Translations under genes and position numbers: made by a program
Notes under the pieces: model-generated
The model's database searches: none
The model's input: only the letters and a program-made list of their open reading frames with translations
What the model was told of the DNA's origin: nothing
In this document: piece by piece, positions 17,797 through 26,209 of the stretch
Position numbering within the stretch: the stretch's first letter is position 1
How the letters are laid out: each line of letters starts with the position of its first letter
Assembly (NCBI RefSeq): GCF_030159595.1
Contig: NZ_BSKJ01000003.1
Location: 372,001 to 436,000 of the forward strand
Direction: 5' to 3'
Source of the DNA: Pseudomonas putida
GTDB lineage: Bacteria > Pseudomonadota > Gammaproteobacteria > Pseudomonadales > Pseudomonadaceae
DNA: 64,000 nucleotides

Positions 17797-18761
17797 GCGC
17801 TGCGAATCCTTTTTTCAGAAACCTGGCGGGCGACGAAGTCGCTGATGTTGTCCACGGCGCTGTCCATCAACTGCTGCATGGCGTCTTCGCTGCTCCAGGC
17901 GATGTGTGGGTTAAGCAGGAAGTCATCGCGGTCGATCAGCTGGAACAGTGGGTTGCTGGGGTGAAGCGGCTCCACTTCCACCACATCCAGTGCCACCCCG
18001 CCCAAGCGGCCTTGCTGCAGCGCCTGGATCAACGCCGCTTCGTTGACCACGCCACCACGGCCGGTGTTGACCACCACGGCGTCGGGCTTCATCAGTGCCA
18101 GTTGTGCGGCATCGATGAGGTTGTGGGTCTCTGGCGTAAGCGGGCAATTGATCGACAGTACGTCGCAGCTTTTCAGCAGCTCGGCCAGTGGGCGGCAGTC
18201 CGGGCCTTTGCGTTTGCCACCTCGGTCTTCGAACAGCACTTGCATGCCGAACGCCCGCGCCAGGTGCGCCAGGCGCAGGGCGATCGGCCCGCTGCCGATG
18301 ATCGCCAGCTGCTTGTCGCGCACATCGCGGATACGGTGGTTGAAGTAGATGTTCTGGTACGGTTTTTCGCCGGCATGCACCTGGCGCATCAGGCGGGTGA
18401 AGGCGGCCGGGCGGCGGAACAGTTCGAGGATCATCGCCAGGCAGTGTTCGGCCACGGTGTTGGCGGCATAGCCCGGTACGCTCGACACTTCGATGCCGTG
18501 GGCTTCGCAGTAGCCGACGTCGACGATATCGCGACCGGTGAGGGCCAGCGAGATCATCTTCAGCCTGGGCAACTGACGCAGGTGCTCTTCGCGCAGCGGC
18601 ACGCTGCAGGTCAGCGCCACTGTCGCGTCCTTCAGGTGCTCCAGGACCTGCTCTGGCTGGGTGTAGGCGAACTGCTGCCAGCTGTGCTTGCAGTCAGGGC
18701 GCTTGAGGCGGGTGGAAGGTGCCAGGCCTTCGTCGTCAAGGAGGACGATATGTTCGCTCAC
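17793..18761 (-). CDS. D-2-hydroxyacid dehydrogenase family protein
   Basis: The 322 residues from a GTG start at 18761, preceded by AAGGA, fit the D-isomer-specific 2-hydroxyacid dehydrogenase family. The nucleotide-binding motif is IIGSGPIALRLAHLARAFG; the catalytic Arg lies in NTGRGGVVNE, the Glu in DVVEVEPLHP and the His in NPHIAWSS. It would reduce a 2-keto acid or oxidise a D-2-hydroxy acid with NAD(P)H. It sits 10 bp after a DAO-type oxidase gene and overlaps the aldehyde dehydrogenase remnant by 4 bp, so the three form one operon. The substrate is unknown; 2-keto acids from the oxidase are plausible. Confidence 0.9.
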   Translation of the reverse strand: MSEHIVLLDDEGLAPSTRLKRPDCKHSWQQFAYTQPEQVLEHLKDATVALTCSVPLREEHLRQLPRLKMISLALTGRDIVDVGYCEAHGIEVSSVPGYAANTVAEHCLAMILELFRRPAAFTRLMRQVHAGEKPYQNIYFNHRIRDVRDKQLAIIGSGPIALRLAHLARAFGMQVLFEDRGGKRKGPDCRPLAELLKSCDVLSINCPLTPETHNLIDAAQLALMKPDAVVVNTGRGGVVNEAALIQALQQGRLGGVALDVVEVEPLHPSNPLFQLIDRDDFLLNPHIAWSSEDAMQQLMDSAVDNISDFVARQVSEKRIRSA

Positions 18762-18771
18762 GTTATTGTCC

Positions 18772-20163
18772 TTATTTTTTCTGCGCGGGTACGTAGCCGG
18801 CAGGCGCCATGCCCACCAACTGGCGGGTGATGAAACCGGCATCCTGGTCGTGGTCTTCCAGCGATTCCTTGCGCACCAGTGCATCGCGTACCAGGTGTGC
18901 GCCAAAGAAGCGGAAAGGCTCTGGCGGCAGCAGCTTCATCTTCTGGTCGACCAGGCCACAGTTGGCCCACTCGTCGTTGGCATGGGTGGCCAGCGACTTG
19001 ATGATGCGGCTGGCGAACACCGTGGTGGCCACGCCGTTGCCGGAAAAACCGATGCCGTAGCTGACGGTCTGGTGTTGGTCGAGGTAGCCGAAATTGGGCA
19101 GGCCCTTCATGGCCCGGTCGATTGGCCCGGTCCAGCTGCTGACCACAGGTACATCCTGCAATTGCGGGTACAGCCGGCGCAGTTCGGCGGCCACCTTGTC
19201 GGCGGCCGGCGAGGGTTTTTCATACAGGTTGCCAATGCGTCCGGCAAAGGCGAACTGGCCCAGCGGCTTGCCGAATACCACACGCCCGTCGGGGGTGTTG
19301 CGCCAGTAGTTGAGCACGGTGCGCGAGTCGGTCATGCACTCGCCGCCGCTGAAACCGATGGCGTCAAGTTTGGCCTTGACCGGCGCGGTGGCGACCATGT
19401 CGCTGGACATGATCGCGATCATGCGGCGCAGCTCGGGGAATTGCGCGCCCCAGGCGTTGAGCGCCAGCACCACATGGTTGGCCTTCACATGGCCCTTGGC
19501 TGTGTGCACCACGGGGTGCTTGCCGCGTTCCAGGTGGGTGAACGGCGATTTCTCGAATATCTGCACACCCAGTTTCAGCGCCACGCGGCGCAGGCCGCGG
19601 GCCAGCATGGCGGGCTGCACGGTGGCGGCGTTTGGGTCGAAGATGCCGCCCAGCACCAGGGGCGAGCCAACGCGGCCACGGATGGTCTGGCGGTCCAACT
19701 CCTGAAACGGGTTGACGTCGAGCCTCTGCAGGCCGTCGGTGAGCACGCGCCACGCGTTCATCTGGCGCTGGTTGGTGGCCGTCCACAGCCAGCCGTCCTT
19801 GCGGTATTGGGCGTCGATGCCGTGTTGCTGGCAGAAGCTGCCGATCTCGTCGATGGCCGACTCGGCCGCCTCGCAGATGCGCCGTGCTTCGACATCGCCG
19901 CAGATGGTGCGCACTGACAGGTACTTGCCCCACCAGTTGGTGGCCACGCCACCATTGCGCCCGCTGGCGCCCGAGCCACAACGGTCGCGCTCGACGATGA
20001 CGATGGTTTTTTCCGGGTGTGCCTGTTTCAGGCGGATGGCCGACCACAGGCCAAGGAAACCACCACCGACGATACAGACATCGGCTTGAATCGAGTCCTG
20101 CAGTGCAGGGGCCAGGTCGTTGTCCAGGTCAAGCGCCTGGGCATACCAGAATCCACGGTACAT
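18772..20163 (-). CDS. FAD-dependent oxidoreductase (DAO family)
   Basis: A 463-residue protein with the FAD dinucleotide motif VCIVGGGFLGLWSAIRL near residue 30, followed by the DAO-family signature CGSGASGRNGGV, and a C-terminal GIGFSGNGVATT flavin contact. It oxidises an amine or amino acid to an imine with release of peroxide or transfer of electrons. It is first in an operon with a 2-hydroxyacid dehydrogenase and an aldehyde dehydrogenase remnant, and divergent from a GlxA-type AraC regulator across about 200 bp. The family resemblance is to gamma-glutamylputrescine oxidase-like enzymes; the substrate is not certain. Confidence 0.9.
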   Translation of the reverse strand: MYRGFWYAQALDLDNDLAPALQDSIQADVCIVGGGFLGLWSAIRLKQAHPEKTIVIVERDRCGSGASGRNGGVATNWWGKYLSVRTICGDVEARRICEAAESAIDEIGSFCQQHGIDAQYRKDGWLWTATNQRQMNAWRVLTDGLQRLDVNPFQELDRQTIRGRVGSPLVLGGIFDPNAATVQPAMLARGLRRVALKLGVQIFEKSPFTHLERGKHPVVHTAKGHVKANHVVLALNAWGAQFPELRRMIAIMSSDMVATAPVKAKLDAIGFSGGECMTDSRTVLNYWRNTPDGRVVFGKPLGQFAFAGRIGNLYEKPSPAADKVAAELRRLYPQLQDVPVVSSWTGPIDRAMKGLPNFGYLDQHQTVSYGIGFSGNGVATTVFASRIIKSLATHANDEWANCGLVDQKMKLLPPEPFRFFGAHLVRDALVRKESLEDHDQDAGFITRQLVGMAPAGYVPAQKK

Positions 20164-20363
20164 GAGGGGGGCCTCTGAGCATGTTTGTCTTGTGCCTACA
20201 TGATGCTCAGCCGGGCCGGGGGGCTGATATTACAGCCATGACAATTGATAGAACGGCGCCGCCTTTTGTCATGGACTTCCTATTTGTGGGGACGCATATG
20301 ATATGACGGACGCAGGGCGCGTTTTAGAATGGCGCCATTGCGCATGTCATGAGGCCAGCGTCG

Positions 20364-21425
20364 ATGTTTGCCGAACAACAAGAAGAACCGCTACAAGCCA
20401 CCGTCGCCACCGCGCAGGTCAAGCCCGAACTGCGTGTGGGGTTCGTGCTGATGAACCATTTCACCTTGGTGCCAGTGGCGGGGCTGGTGGATTCGCTGCG
20501 CTTTGCGGCGGACAAGTCATTCCGTAGCCAGCAGGTGTATTGCCAGTGGGACTGGATGACCTTGGACGACCAGCCGATCACCGCCAGTTGCGGCATGCCC
20601 ATTTCGCCGACCAAGCCCCTGAACCTGTTTGCCCAGTACGACTACATCGTGCTTGCAGGCGGCTTGCTGGACGAAACCCGCAATCCGCCGGCCTGGCTGT
20701 TGGACGCATTGCGTGAGGTGCATGCGGCGAATATCCCGATCATCGCGCTGTGCTCTGGGTCGTTTGTGCTGGGCAAGGCCGGGCTGCTCGATGGCCGGCG
20801 CTGCGCGCTGCATTTCACCTTGCGCGATGAGTTCAAGGAACGCTTTCCGCTTACCACGGCGGTGATCGACAAGAGTTATGTGGACGACCGCGGCATCATC
20901 ACCTGCCCTGGCGGTACGGCCATTGATTTGGCGGCCAACCTGATTCGCCGGCATTGCGGCGCAGTGCGGGCGCAGAAGGGCCTGGAATACCTGCTGGTGG
21001 ATGAGCGCGCTGATGAGCCGCAAGACAAGGCGGCCAGCGAGTGCGTGTACCAGAACGACCGCGTGCAACGGGCGATCAGCTTCATGCGTGCCAACCTGGA
21101 TGCGTCGATGACCCTCAAGGCCGTGGCTGAGGCGGTAGGTACGCACCCACGCCAGTTGCACCGCGAGTTCGTCGCCAATACCCAGGAACCGCCCGCCAAC
21201 TACTGGCGCAAGTTGCGTCTGGATCATGCCCGGCGGCTACTGGTGAATACCAGCCAGAACATCACCACCATTGCCTTGGCGTGCGGGTTTTCCGATGCTT
21301 CGCACTTTATCTTGTGGTTCCGCAAGCAGTATGGCGAGACGCCTTACAGCTTTCGCAAGCGCCGGCATGAGGTGGAGCGGTTTGACTGGCATGGTGACAA
21401 GGTGGGGTTGGACCCGGAGCTTTAG
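20364..21425 (+). CDS. GlxA-type AraC family transcriptional regulator
   Basis: A 353-residue regulator combining an N-terminal DJ-1/PfpI-like (class I amidotransferase-like) domain (about 20-200, elbow IIALCSGSFVLGKAG) and a C-terminal AraC double helix-turn-helix (about 230-330, TIALACGFSDASHFILWFRK). The ATG at 20364 is chosen because GAGG lies 9 bp upstream; the ATG five codons earlier has no ribosome site. This architecture is used by regulators of carnitine, glycine-betaine, dimethylglycine and arginine use in Pseudomonas. It is divergent from the DAO oxidase operon and probably controls it. Confidence 0.9.
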   Translation: MFAEQQEEPLQATVATAQVKPELRVGFVLMNHFTLVPVAGLVDSLRFAADKSFRSQQVYCQWDWMTLDDQPITASCGMPISPTKPLNLFAQYDYIVLAGGLLDETRNPPAWLLDALREVHAANIPIIALCSGSFVLGKAGLLDGRRCALHFTLRDEFKERFPLTTAVIDKSYVDDRGIITCPGGTAIDLAANLIRRHCGAVRAQKGLEYLLVDERADEPQDKAASECVYQNDRVQRAISFMRANLDASMTLKAVAEAVGTHPRQLHREFVANTQEPPANYWRKLRLDHARRLLVNTSQNITTIALACGFSDASHFILWFRKQYGETPYSFRKRRHEVERFDWHGDKVGLDPEL

Positions 21426-21480
21426 CAGGCTTTACCCATTTTTGCTGTGTATCGCGGACACTGTAGGCGCAACTGTCTTG

Positions 21481-21538
21481 TGTTGCCTGTGCCGGCCCCT
21501 TCGCGGGTTCACCCGCGAAGGGGCCGGCACAGGCAACA
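21481..21538. terminator. Perfect 28-bp inverted repeat between convergent genes
   Basis: A 58-bp element with two perfectly matched 28-base arms around a TC loop; the arms contain the REP-like core ggccccttcgcgggt. It sits 55 bp after the GlxA-type regulator stop and 26 bp before the convergent RidA gene stop, and is very likely a bidirectional terminator. Confidence 0.88.
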
Positions 21539-21564
21539 GCACCCACAGGGATTGCACTGGGTCA

Positions 21565-21903
21565 TCAGAGCTGGCCGAAGGCCTGGATCTCGATGCGATA
21601 TTCAGGGGCTGCCAGCGCAGCCCCTACACAGGCCCGCACCGGTGGATGATCACCCACCCAGGCGTCATACACTTCATTCATTGCCGCAAACTCGCTCATG
21701 TCGGCCAGCCAAATCTGCACGCGGGTAAGGTTGCCCTTGCTCGCGCCGACCTGCGCCAGCCACTGCTCCAGCTGCGCCATTACGCAGCGGGTTTGCGCAG
21801 CGATGTCGCCCGGTTGCAGGGCAACGATGCCAGAGGTCTCGATACGGCCGTCCACCAGCACCATCTGGCTGGCCCGTTTGCCTGGGTTGATACGTTCGAT
21901 CAT
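21565..21903 (-). CDS. RidA/YjgF family protein
   Basis: A 112-residue Rid protein from MIERINPGKRASQMVLVDGR. Rid proteins hydrolyse reactive imine/enamine intermediates to keto acids and ammonia; the binding-site Arg of active members is present in the segment LTRVQIWLADM and again near APEYRIEIQAF. Three genes for cupin, MFS and Rid lie in one minus-strand operon, next to three flavin amine oxidases, so clearing imines made by those oxidases is the likely job. It is 11 bp after the cupin stop. Confidence 0.88.
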   Translation of the reverse strand: MIERINPGKRASQMVLVDGRIETSGIVALQPGDIAAQTRCVMAQLEQWLAQVGASKGNLTRVQIWLADMSEFAAMNEVYDAWVGDHPPVRACVGAALAAPEYRIEIQAFGQL

Positions 21904-21914
21904 CGACTGGGTCC

Positions 21915-22265
21915 TTAAAACAGAACGTAGGTCTTGCGCAGGGTTTCGCGAATGTCCCACACCCCTTCGCAGTTCTCCGGGAACAGCACCGCATCCCCAG
22001 CGCGCAGCTCTACTGGCTCGCCGCCGTCGGGGGTGAAGGTGCACCAGCCGCTGACGATATGGCTGAACTCGCGGTTTTTCAGGTAGCGGCGGAACACCCC
22101 CGGGCTGCTTTCCCATACCCCGATGCTGGCGCCGACGGTTTCGTCGGTCTGGTCCTGGGCGCTGGCGGCCTGGGCGATGGGTTCACCGATCGGCAGTCGG
22201 GCCGGAGCAGCAGTGCCCAGCGGCGAGGCGGGGGCATTGCGCACGACAGTCAGTACTTGGCTCAC
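21915..22265 (-). CDS. Cupin domain protein (DUF861 type)
   Basis: A 116-residue single cupin of the DUF861/ureidoglycine aminohydrolase-like group, with the core FSHIVSGWCTFTPDGGEPVELRA broken here for clarity at FSHIVSG and GDAVLFPENCEGVWDI. Few His residues remain for metal binding, so it may be a ligand-binding or non-enzymatic member. It lies between the MFS and RidA genes. DUF861 cupins often accompany DAO-type oxidases in amine-catabolism loci; the exact role is unknown. Confidence 0.83.
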   Translation of the reverse strand: MSQVLTVVRNAPASPLGTAAPARLPIGEPIAQAASAQDQTDETVGASIGVWESSPGVFRRYLKNREFSHIVSGWCTFTPDGGEPVELRAGDAVLFPENCEGVWDIRETLRKTYVLF

Positions 22266-22277
22266 GAAGAGGCTCCT

Positions 22278-23654
22278 TCAGGCTTTACGAACAATGGGTT
22301 TGGCGGTGGGGGTGGTGCTGCTGTGGTTACCGAGCGCGGCTGCCTGCTGCAGGTCGAGCTTGCTGGTTTCAGGGGCCAGCCACCATGAGATCAACGCGCC
22401 GAACAGCGAAATCAGGGCGGCAGCAAACATGGTGTTGGCAATGCCGTAGCTGGCCAGGGACATCGGCACCAGGTACGTTCCAACGGCCGCGCCAATGCGC
22501 GACAGCGAGGTGGCCAGGCCTACTGCCGACGCACGGATTTCGGTTGGGAACAGTTCGTTGGGGTAGACGTATTCAAGCACCTGGGCGCCGCCGATCAACA
22601 CCGCATAGGCACCGAACAGCACCAGTACGGTAGTGGGCGAGGCATCCGGAAACACGCCCAGCATGACCAGCGACATGCCCGACCAGAGGAAGCTGTGGAT
22701 CAGCATGTTGCGACGGCCCAGGCGGTTGATCAGCTTGGTGGCCAGCAGGCAGCCCAGGGTGAACAGCAAGGTGATGGCGATGGAGCCGAAGGCAGCCCAG
22801 TCACCGGTCAATTGCAGAGCCTGCAGCACTTTTGGGGCAAACGAGTAGATGGCGAACAACGGGACGATGGCGCAGGTCCAGAACAGCGTGACGAACGCCA
22901 TGCGCTTGCCGTAGCCCGAGTGGAACAGCGACCACACGGAAACGGGCGTGTCGGTGGTCTGCTCCGGCAGGTCGGCAATGGAGTAGTCGGGGCCGTAGAC
23001 CTTCTTGATCACGGCATCGGCTTCGGCAGTGCGGCCTTTGCTCAGCAGCCAACGGGGTGATTCCGGAGTGCCACTGCGGGCGACCAGGAACAGCGCCCCG
23101 GGTATCAGGGCACTGGCCAATACATACCGCCAGCCGTCTTCACCGCCCACGCGCAGCAGCAGCTCGCCGACCATGTAGGCCACAGCGGCACCGGCAAACC
23201 ACATCAGTACCATGGCTGCCAGCAGTGGGCCGCGTTGCTTGCGTGGCAGGAACTCGGCCAGCAGCGACGTGGCGATCGGGTAGTCGGCGCCCACCGCGAT
23301 ACCGATCAGCAGCCGCCAGACAAACAGTGCCCAGGCTGATTCCACCCAGAACTGCGCCACCGAGAAACCGACGATGGCGACCAGGTCGACCAGGTACAGC
23401 ACCTTGCGCCCGTACTTGTCGGTGAACCAGCCACCGAGAAAACCACCCAGGAAAACCCCGATCAATGCCGACGCCGCAATCAACCCCTCCCAGAAGGCTG
23501 ACAGTTGCAGGGCATTGGTGATTTGCAGCATGGCGACGCCGATGATGCTCAGGACGTAGCCATCGAGAAAAGGCCCGCCAGCTGAGTAGACCGTCAGCTT
23601 GCGGTGAAACGCGTTGAGCGGCGCATCTTCGACGGAGCGTTTGGAAACGGACAT
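22278..23654 (-). CDS. MFS transporter (metabolite:H+ symporter type)
   Basis: The 458 residues give twelve hydrophobic segments with the MFS signature between segments 2 and 3 (GGWFTDKYGRK) and its repeat after segment 8 (KLINRLGRRN). The loop after segment 4 and PESPRWLLSKGR resemble the sugar/aromatic-acid:H+ symporter branches. It is first in an operon with cupin and RidA genes and divergent from the GlpD-like oxidase, so it probably imports the substrate oxidised by this locus. The upstream 240 bp are shared with the divergent gene. Confidence 0.9.
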   Translation of the reverse strand: MSVSKRSVEDAPLNAFHRKLTVYSAGGPFLDGYVLSIIGVAMLQITNALQLSAFWEGLIAASALIGVFLGGFLGGWFTDKYGRKVLYLVDLVAIVGFSVAQFWVESAWALFVWRLLIGIAVGADYPIATSLLAEFLPRKQRGPLLAAMVLMWFAGAAVAYMVGELLLRVGGEDGWRYVLASALIPGALFLVARSGTPESPRWLLSKGRTAEADAVIKKVYGPDYSIADLPEQTTDTPVSVWSLFHSGYGKRMAFVTLFWTCAIVPLFAIYSFAPKVLQALQLTGDWAAFGSIAITLLFTLGCLLATKLINRLGRRNMLIHSFLWSGMSLVMLGVFPDASPTTVLVLFGAYAVLIGGAQVLEYVYPNELFPTEIRASAVGLATSLSRIGAAVGTYLVPMSLASYGIANTMFAAALISLFGALISWWLAPETSKLDLQQAAALGNHSSTTPTAKPIVRKA

Positions 23655-23893
23655 GCGACTTACCTCTTGTTGTTATTCGCTGCACTAGCGTCGCGGCACT
23701 ATCGCACCGGCCTGTGAGGGCGCCCTATAACGGCTCGGACGAGTCATGGAATGTGCTGACCGGGTGTGCCGAGGCCTTATGCAAGTTGTCATGGATGTTC
23801 TAGGGGTGGTGCTGGGGGCTTTTCTAATGTGTGGGGGCCGGCTTGCCGGTACTGAGGCTTTCAGCACAATTACAACTACCTGGAATTCGAACC

Positions 23894-25372
23894 ATGACCC
23901 GCCCCTTACTCGACTCCCTCGATGGCGAACATTACGACGTGGTGGTCATCGGTGCCGGTGCGGTCGGCTGTGCCGCTGCCCGGCAACTGGCCGCCCGCAA
24001 CTTCCGCACCTTGCTGGTGGACCGTGGCGATATCGGCGCCGGTACTTCCTCACGCTCCAGCCGCATGCTCTATTCGGGGCTGGGCTACCTGGCGGCGCGC
24101 TACCCGCTGTGGCAGATTCCGTTCCGGCCGATGGATATGTGGCAGCGGCTGCGCTACACCCGCCAGGTGATGCGCTGCCGGGCCGAACTGGTCAAGGAGA
24201 TGCCCGGCCACCTGACCCGACACCGCTTCCATTACCCGTTCCGCCGTGGCGACCGTTACCCGCCATGGCTGGTGGACATGGGTTTTCGCCTGGTCGAAGC
24301 GCTGGGTGGCTGGAAGGTGCCGCTGGTCTACCGGCGCCAGTCGCAGCAGCAGGCGGCGGGCGACAGCGCCATGGCAGCGGGGCTGGGTGGGCCGCTGCGC
24401 GGGGTGGGCGTGTTCGAGGAATACATGTATGCCTGGCCTGAGCGCATTTGTGTCGACACGGCGCTGGACGCGCAATGGCGTGGAGCTACGGTGCGGACCT
24501 ACACCCGCGTCAGCCAGTTGCAACGCCAGGATGCCCAGTGGCGGCTGACCCTGGACGAGCAGGCCCCTGAGACCAAGGGCCAGGCCCAGGTGACCGCCAA
24601 AGTGGTGATCAACGCCGCAGGCCCCTGGGTGGACCGCGTGTCGGGTGCGGCTGACGCTGGCCCAAGGGTGCTGGGGATCAAGGGCGTGAACGTGATGGTG
24701 CGCCTGCCAGAGGCGTATCGCGGGCAGGGCCTGGAGGCGTTCTCCAGTAAGGGTGAGCCTTACTATGTGTTCCCTTGGCGCGAATTCCACTTCATCGGCC
24801 CGACCGAATCGGAGTTCCATGACGACCCGGACACCGTGCGGGTAGAGGACAGCGAAATCGACTACATCCTCAGCGAAGCCAATCAGCTGTTCCCCGACCT
24901 GCAACTGACCCGCAACGATGTGCAGCACTGCTGGTGTGGCGTGCGCCCGACCTCGACGCTGGATGGCCGCAGCACGCACTTGCCGGTACGCCTGAGCGAA
25001 GCGGCGGGTAAGCCGGGCCTGCTGACCTTGACCGGCTCCACCATCATGCTGCACCGCCACGCTGCGCGGGTGATTGCCCGTGGCGTTGAGGCGCGGTTGG
25101 GCAAGCGTGGCAAGGCGCCTGAAGGCATGCTGGAGCGCGGGCGGGTCGACAGTGACGACATCGCTGCAGTGGTGCGGCGCGAGCATGTGGTGCGGCTGGT
25201 GGATGTGGTGCGCAGGCGCCTGCCCTGGGGGTTGGACCCGGACCTGGGGCGGGCACGGGTAGAGCAGCTGTCGCAGCAGGTGGCGTTGGTGCTGGGCTGG
25301 TCGGAAGCTCGGCGGCAGGCGGAGCTGAAGCATTTCGAGGAGGATACGGCGCGGGTGTATCGGCAGCTGTAG
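23894..25372 (+). CDS. GlpD-like FAD-dependent oxidase
   Basis: A 492-residue flavoprotein starting at MTRPLLDSLDGEHYDVVVIG. The FAD motif VVIGAGAVGCAAARQLA is followed by GDIGAGTSSRSSRMLYSGLGYL, the glycerol-3-phosphate dehydrogenase-type second motif; the domain order and C-terminal helical part also match that family. It has diverged enough that the substrate may not be glycerol-3-phosphate: no glpK, glpF or glpR lies nearby. It is divergent from the MFS/cupin/RidA operon and convergent with the ProC-like gene. A membrane-linked dehydrogenase passing electrons to quinone is likely. Confidence 0.85.
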   Translation: MTRPLLDSLDGEHYDVVVIGAGAVGCAAARQLAARNFRTLLVDRGDIGAGTSSRSSRMLYSGLGYLAARYPLWQIPFRPMDMWQRLRYTRQVMRCRAELVKEMPGHLTRHRFHYPFRRGDRYPPWLVDMGFRLVEALGGWKVPLVYRRQSQQQAAGDSAMAAGLGGPLRGVGVFEEYMYAWPERICVDTALDAQWRGATVRTYTRVSQLQRQDAQWRLTLDEQAPETKGQAQVTAKVVINAAGPWVDRVSGAADAGPRVLGIKGVNVMVRLPEAYRGQGLEAFSSKGEPYYVFPWREFHFIGPTESEFHDDPDTVRVEDSEIDYILSEANQLFPDLQLTRNDVQHCWCGVRPTSTLDGRSTHLPVRLSEAAGKPGLLTLTGSTIMLHRHAARVIARGVEARLGKRGKAPEGMLERGRVDSDDIAAVVRREHVVRLVDVVRRRLPWGLDPDLGRARVEQLSQQVALVLGWSEARRQAELKHFEEDTARVYRQL

Positions 25373-25414
25373 CGGTAGGCGGGGCCGACGATGCGCTCGT
25401 TGGCCCTGTAACGC

Positions 25415-26197
25415 TTATTGCTCGGTCAGCCCCGCGCGCGTCAACAACCCGTCCAGCACTACCTCGCATGCCGCGCCCCAGGTAGCGCTTACCGGCTGAT
25501 GCATCAGCACCGCCAGCCCATCTGCGGTAAAGGTACCTGGTGTGGCAATGGCCTGGCCCAGTGCCTTGAGTGTGTACTCAGGCTGTTGGCCAGCGCTGGC
25601 CACGCAGTCTTGCAGGTTGCCCAGCACCAGCGCCCGCGCCTCTGTGGCGGGCAGGCCTTTGTCCATCAGCCACTGCTGCAGGTCGTGCATCAGGAAGTAG
25701 AACCAGCCATTCATGCACGCCGCCACGGTGGCCAGTTCGAATTCCGGCTCCGCGTGCAGCACCACCAGTTTGCCCAGTGGCCCCAGGTACTGTGTGGTGA
25801 GCGTATCGGGCGGGCAGACCACTACCGTGGACTGGTTGTACTGCGCCGCATACGACAGCATCGCACGCACACAGCGGGCACCAGGGAACGCGGTGGACAG
25901 GTGCGCAAGGTTGACCCCGGCGGCTAGCGAGACCAGGCGCTGGCCGGGGCGCAGGTGTACGTCATCTGCCAGTTCGGCAAGCGAATGCGGGCGCACGCCA
26001 AGTATTATCAGTTCCGCCTGGTCGACCACTGCCTGGTTGCTCGTCAACACCTGGCAACCGTGCTCCTGGGCCAGCAGGGCGGCCCGCTGCGCATTGCGCG
26101 GTGAAAGCAGGATGGGGCCCTCGAACCCGCTGCGGCGCAGGCCGATGACCACTTTTTCGGTGAGCTCGCCCACCCCGAGAATACCCAGGCTATGCAT
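25415..26197 (-). CDS. Pyrroline-5-carboxylate reductase-like protein
   Basis: A 260-residue NAD(P)-binding protein with the ProC fold: LGILGVGELTEKVVIGL at the N-terminus, the Rossmann strands LIILGVRPHSL and VSLAAGVNL, and a helical C-terminal dimer domain. The usual ProC Gly-rich motif GxGxMA is altered to GVGELTE, so it is a divergent member. It could reduce a cyclic imine such as a pyrroline or piperideine. It is 12 bp after the second DAO oxidase gene and co-transcribed, which fits imine handling after amine oxidation. Confidence 0.82.
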   Translation of the reverse strand: MHSLGILGVGELTEKVVIGLRRSGFEGPILLSPRNAQRAALLAQEHGCQVLTSNQAVVDQAELIILGVRPHSLAELADDVHLRPGQRLVSLAAGVNLAHLSTAFPGARCVRAMLSYAAQYNQSTVVVCPPDTLTTQYLGPLGKLVVLHAEPEFELATVAACMNGWFYFLMHDLQQWLMDKGLPATEARALVLGNLQDCVASAGQQPEYTLKALGQAIATPGTFTADGLAVLMHQPVSATWGAACEVVLDGLLTRAGLTEQ

Positions 26198-26209
26198 GGT
26201 GCCTCCTTT

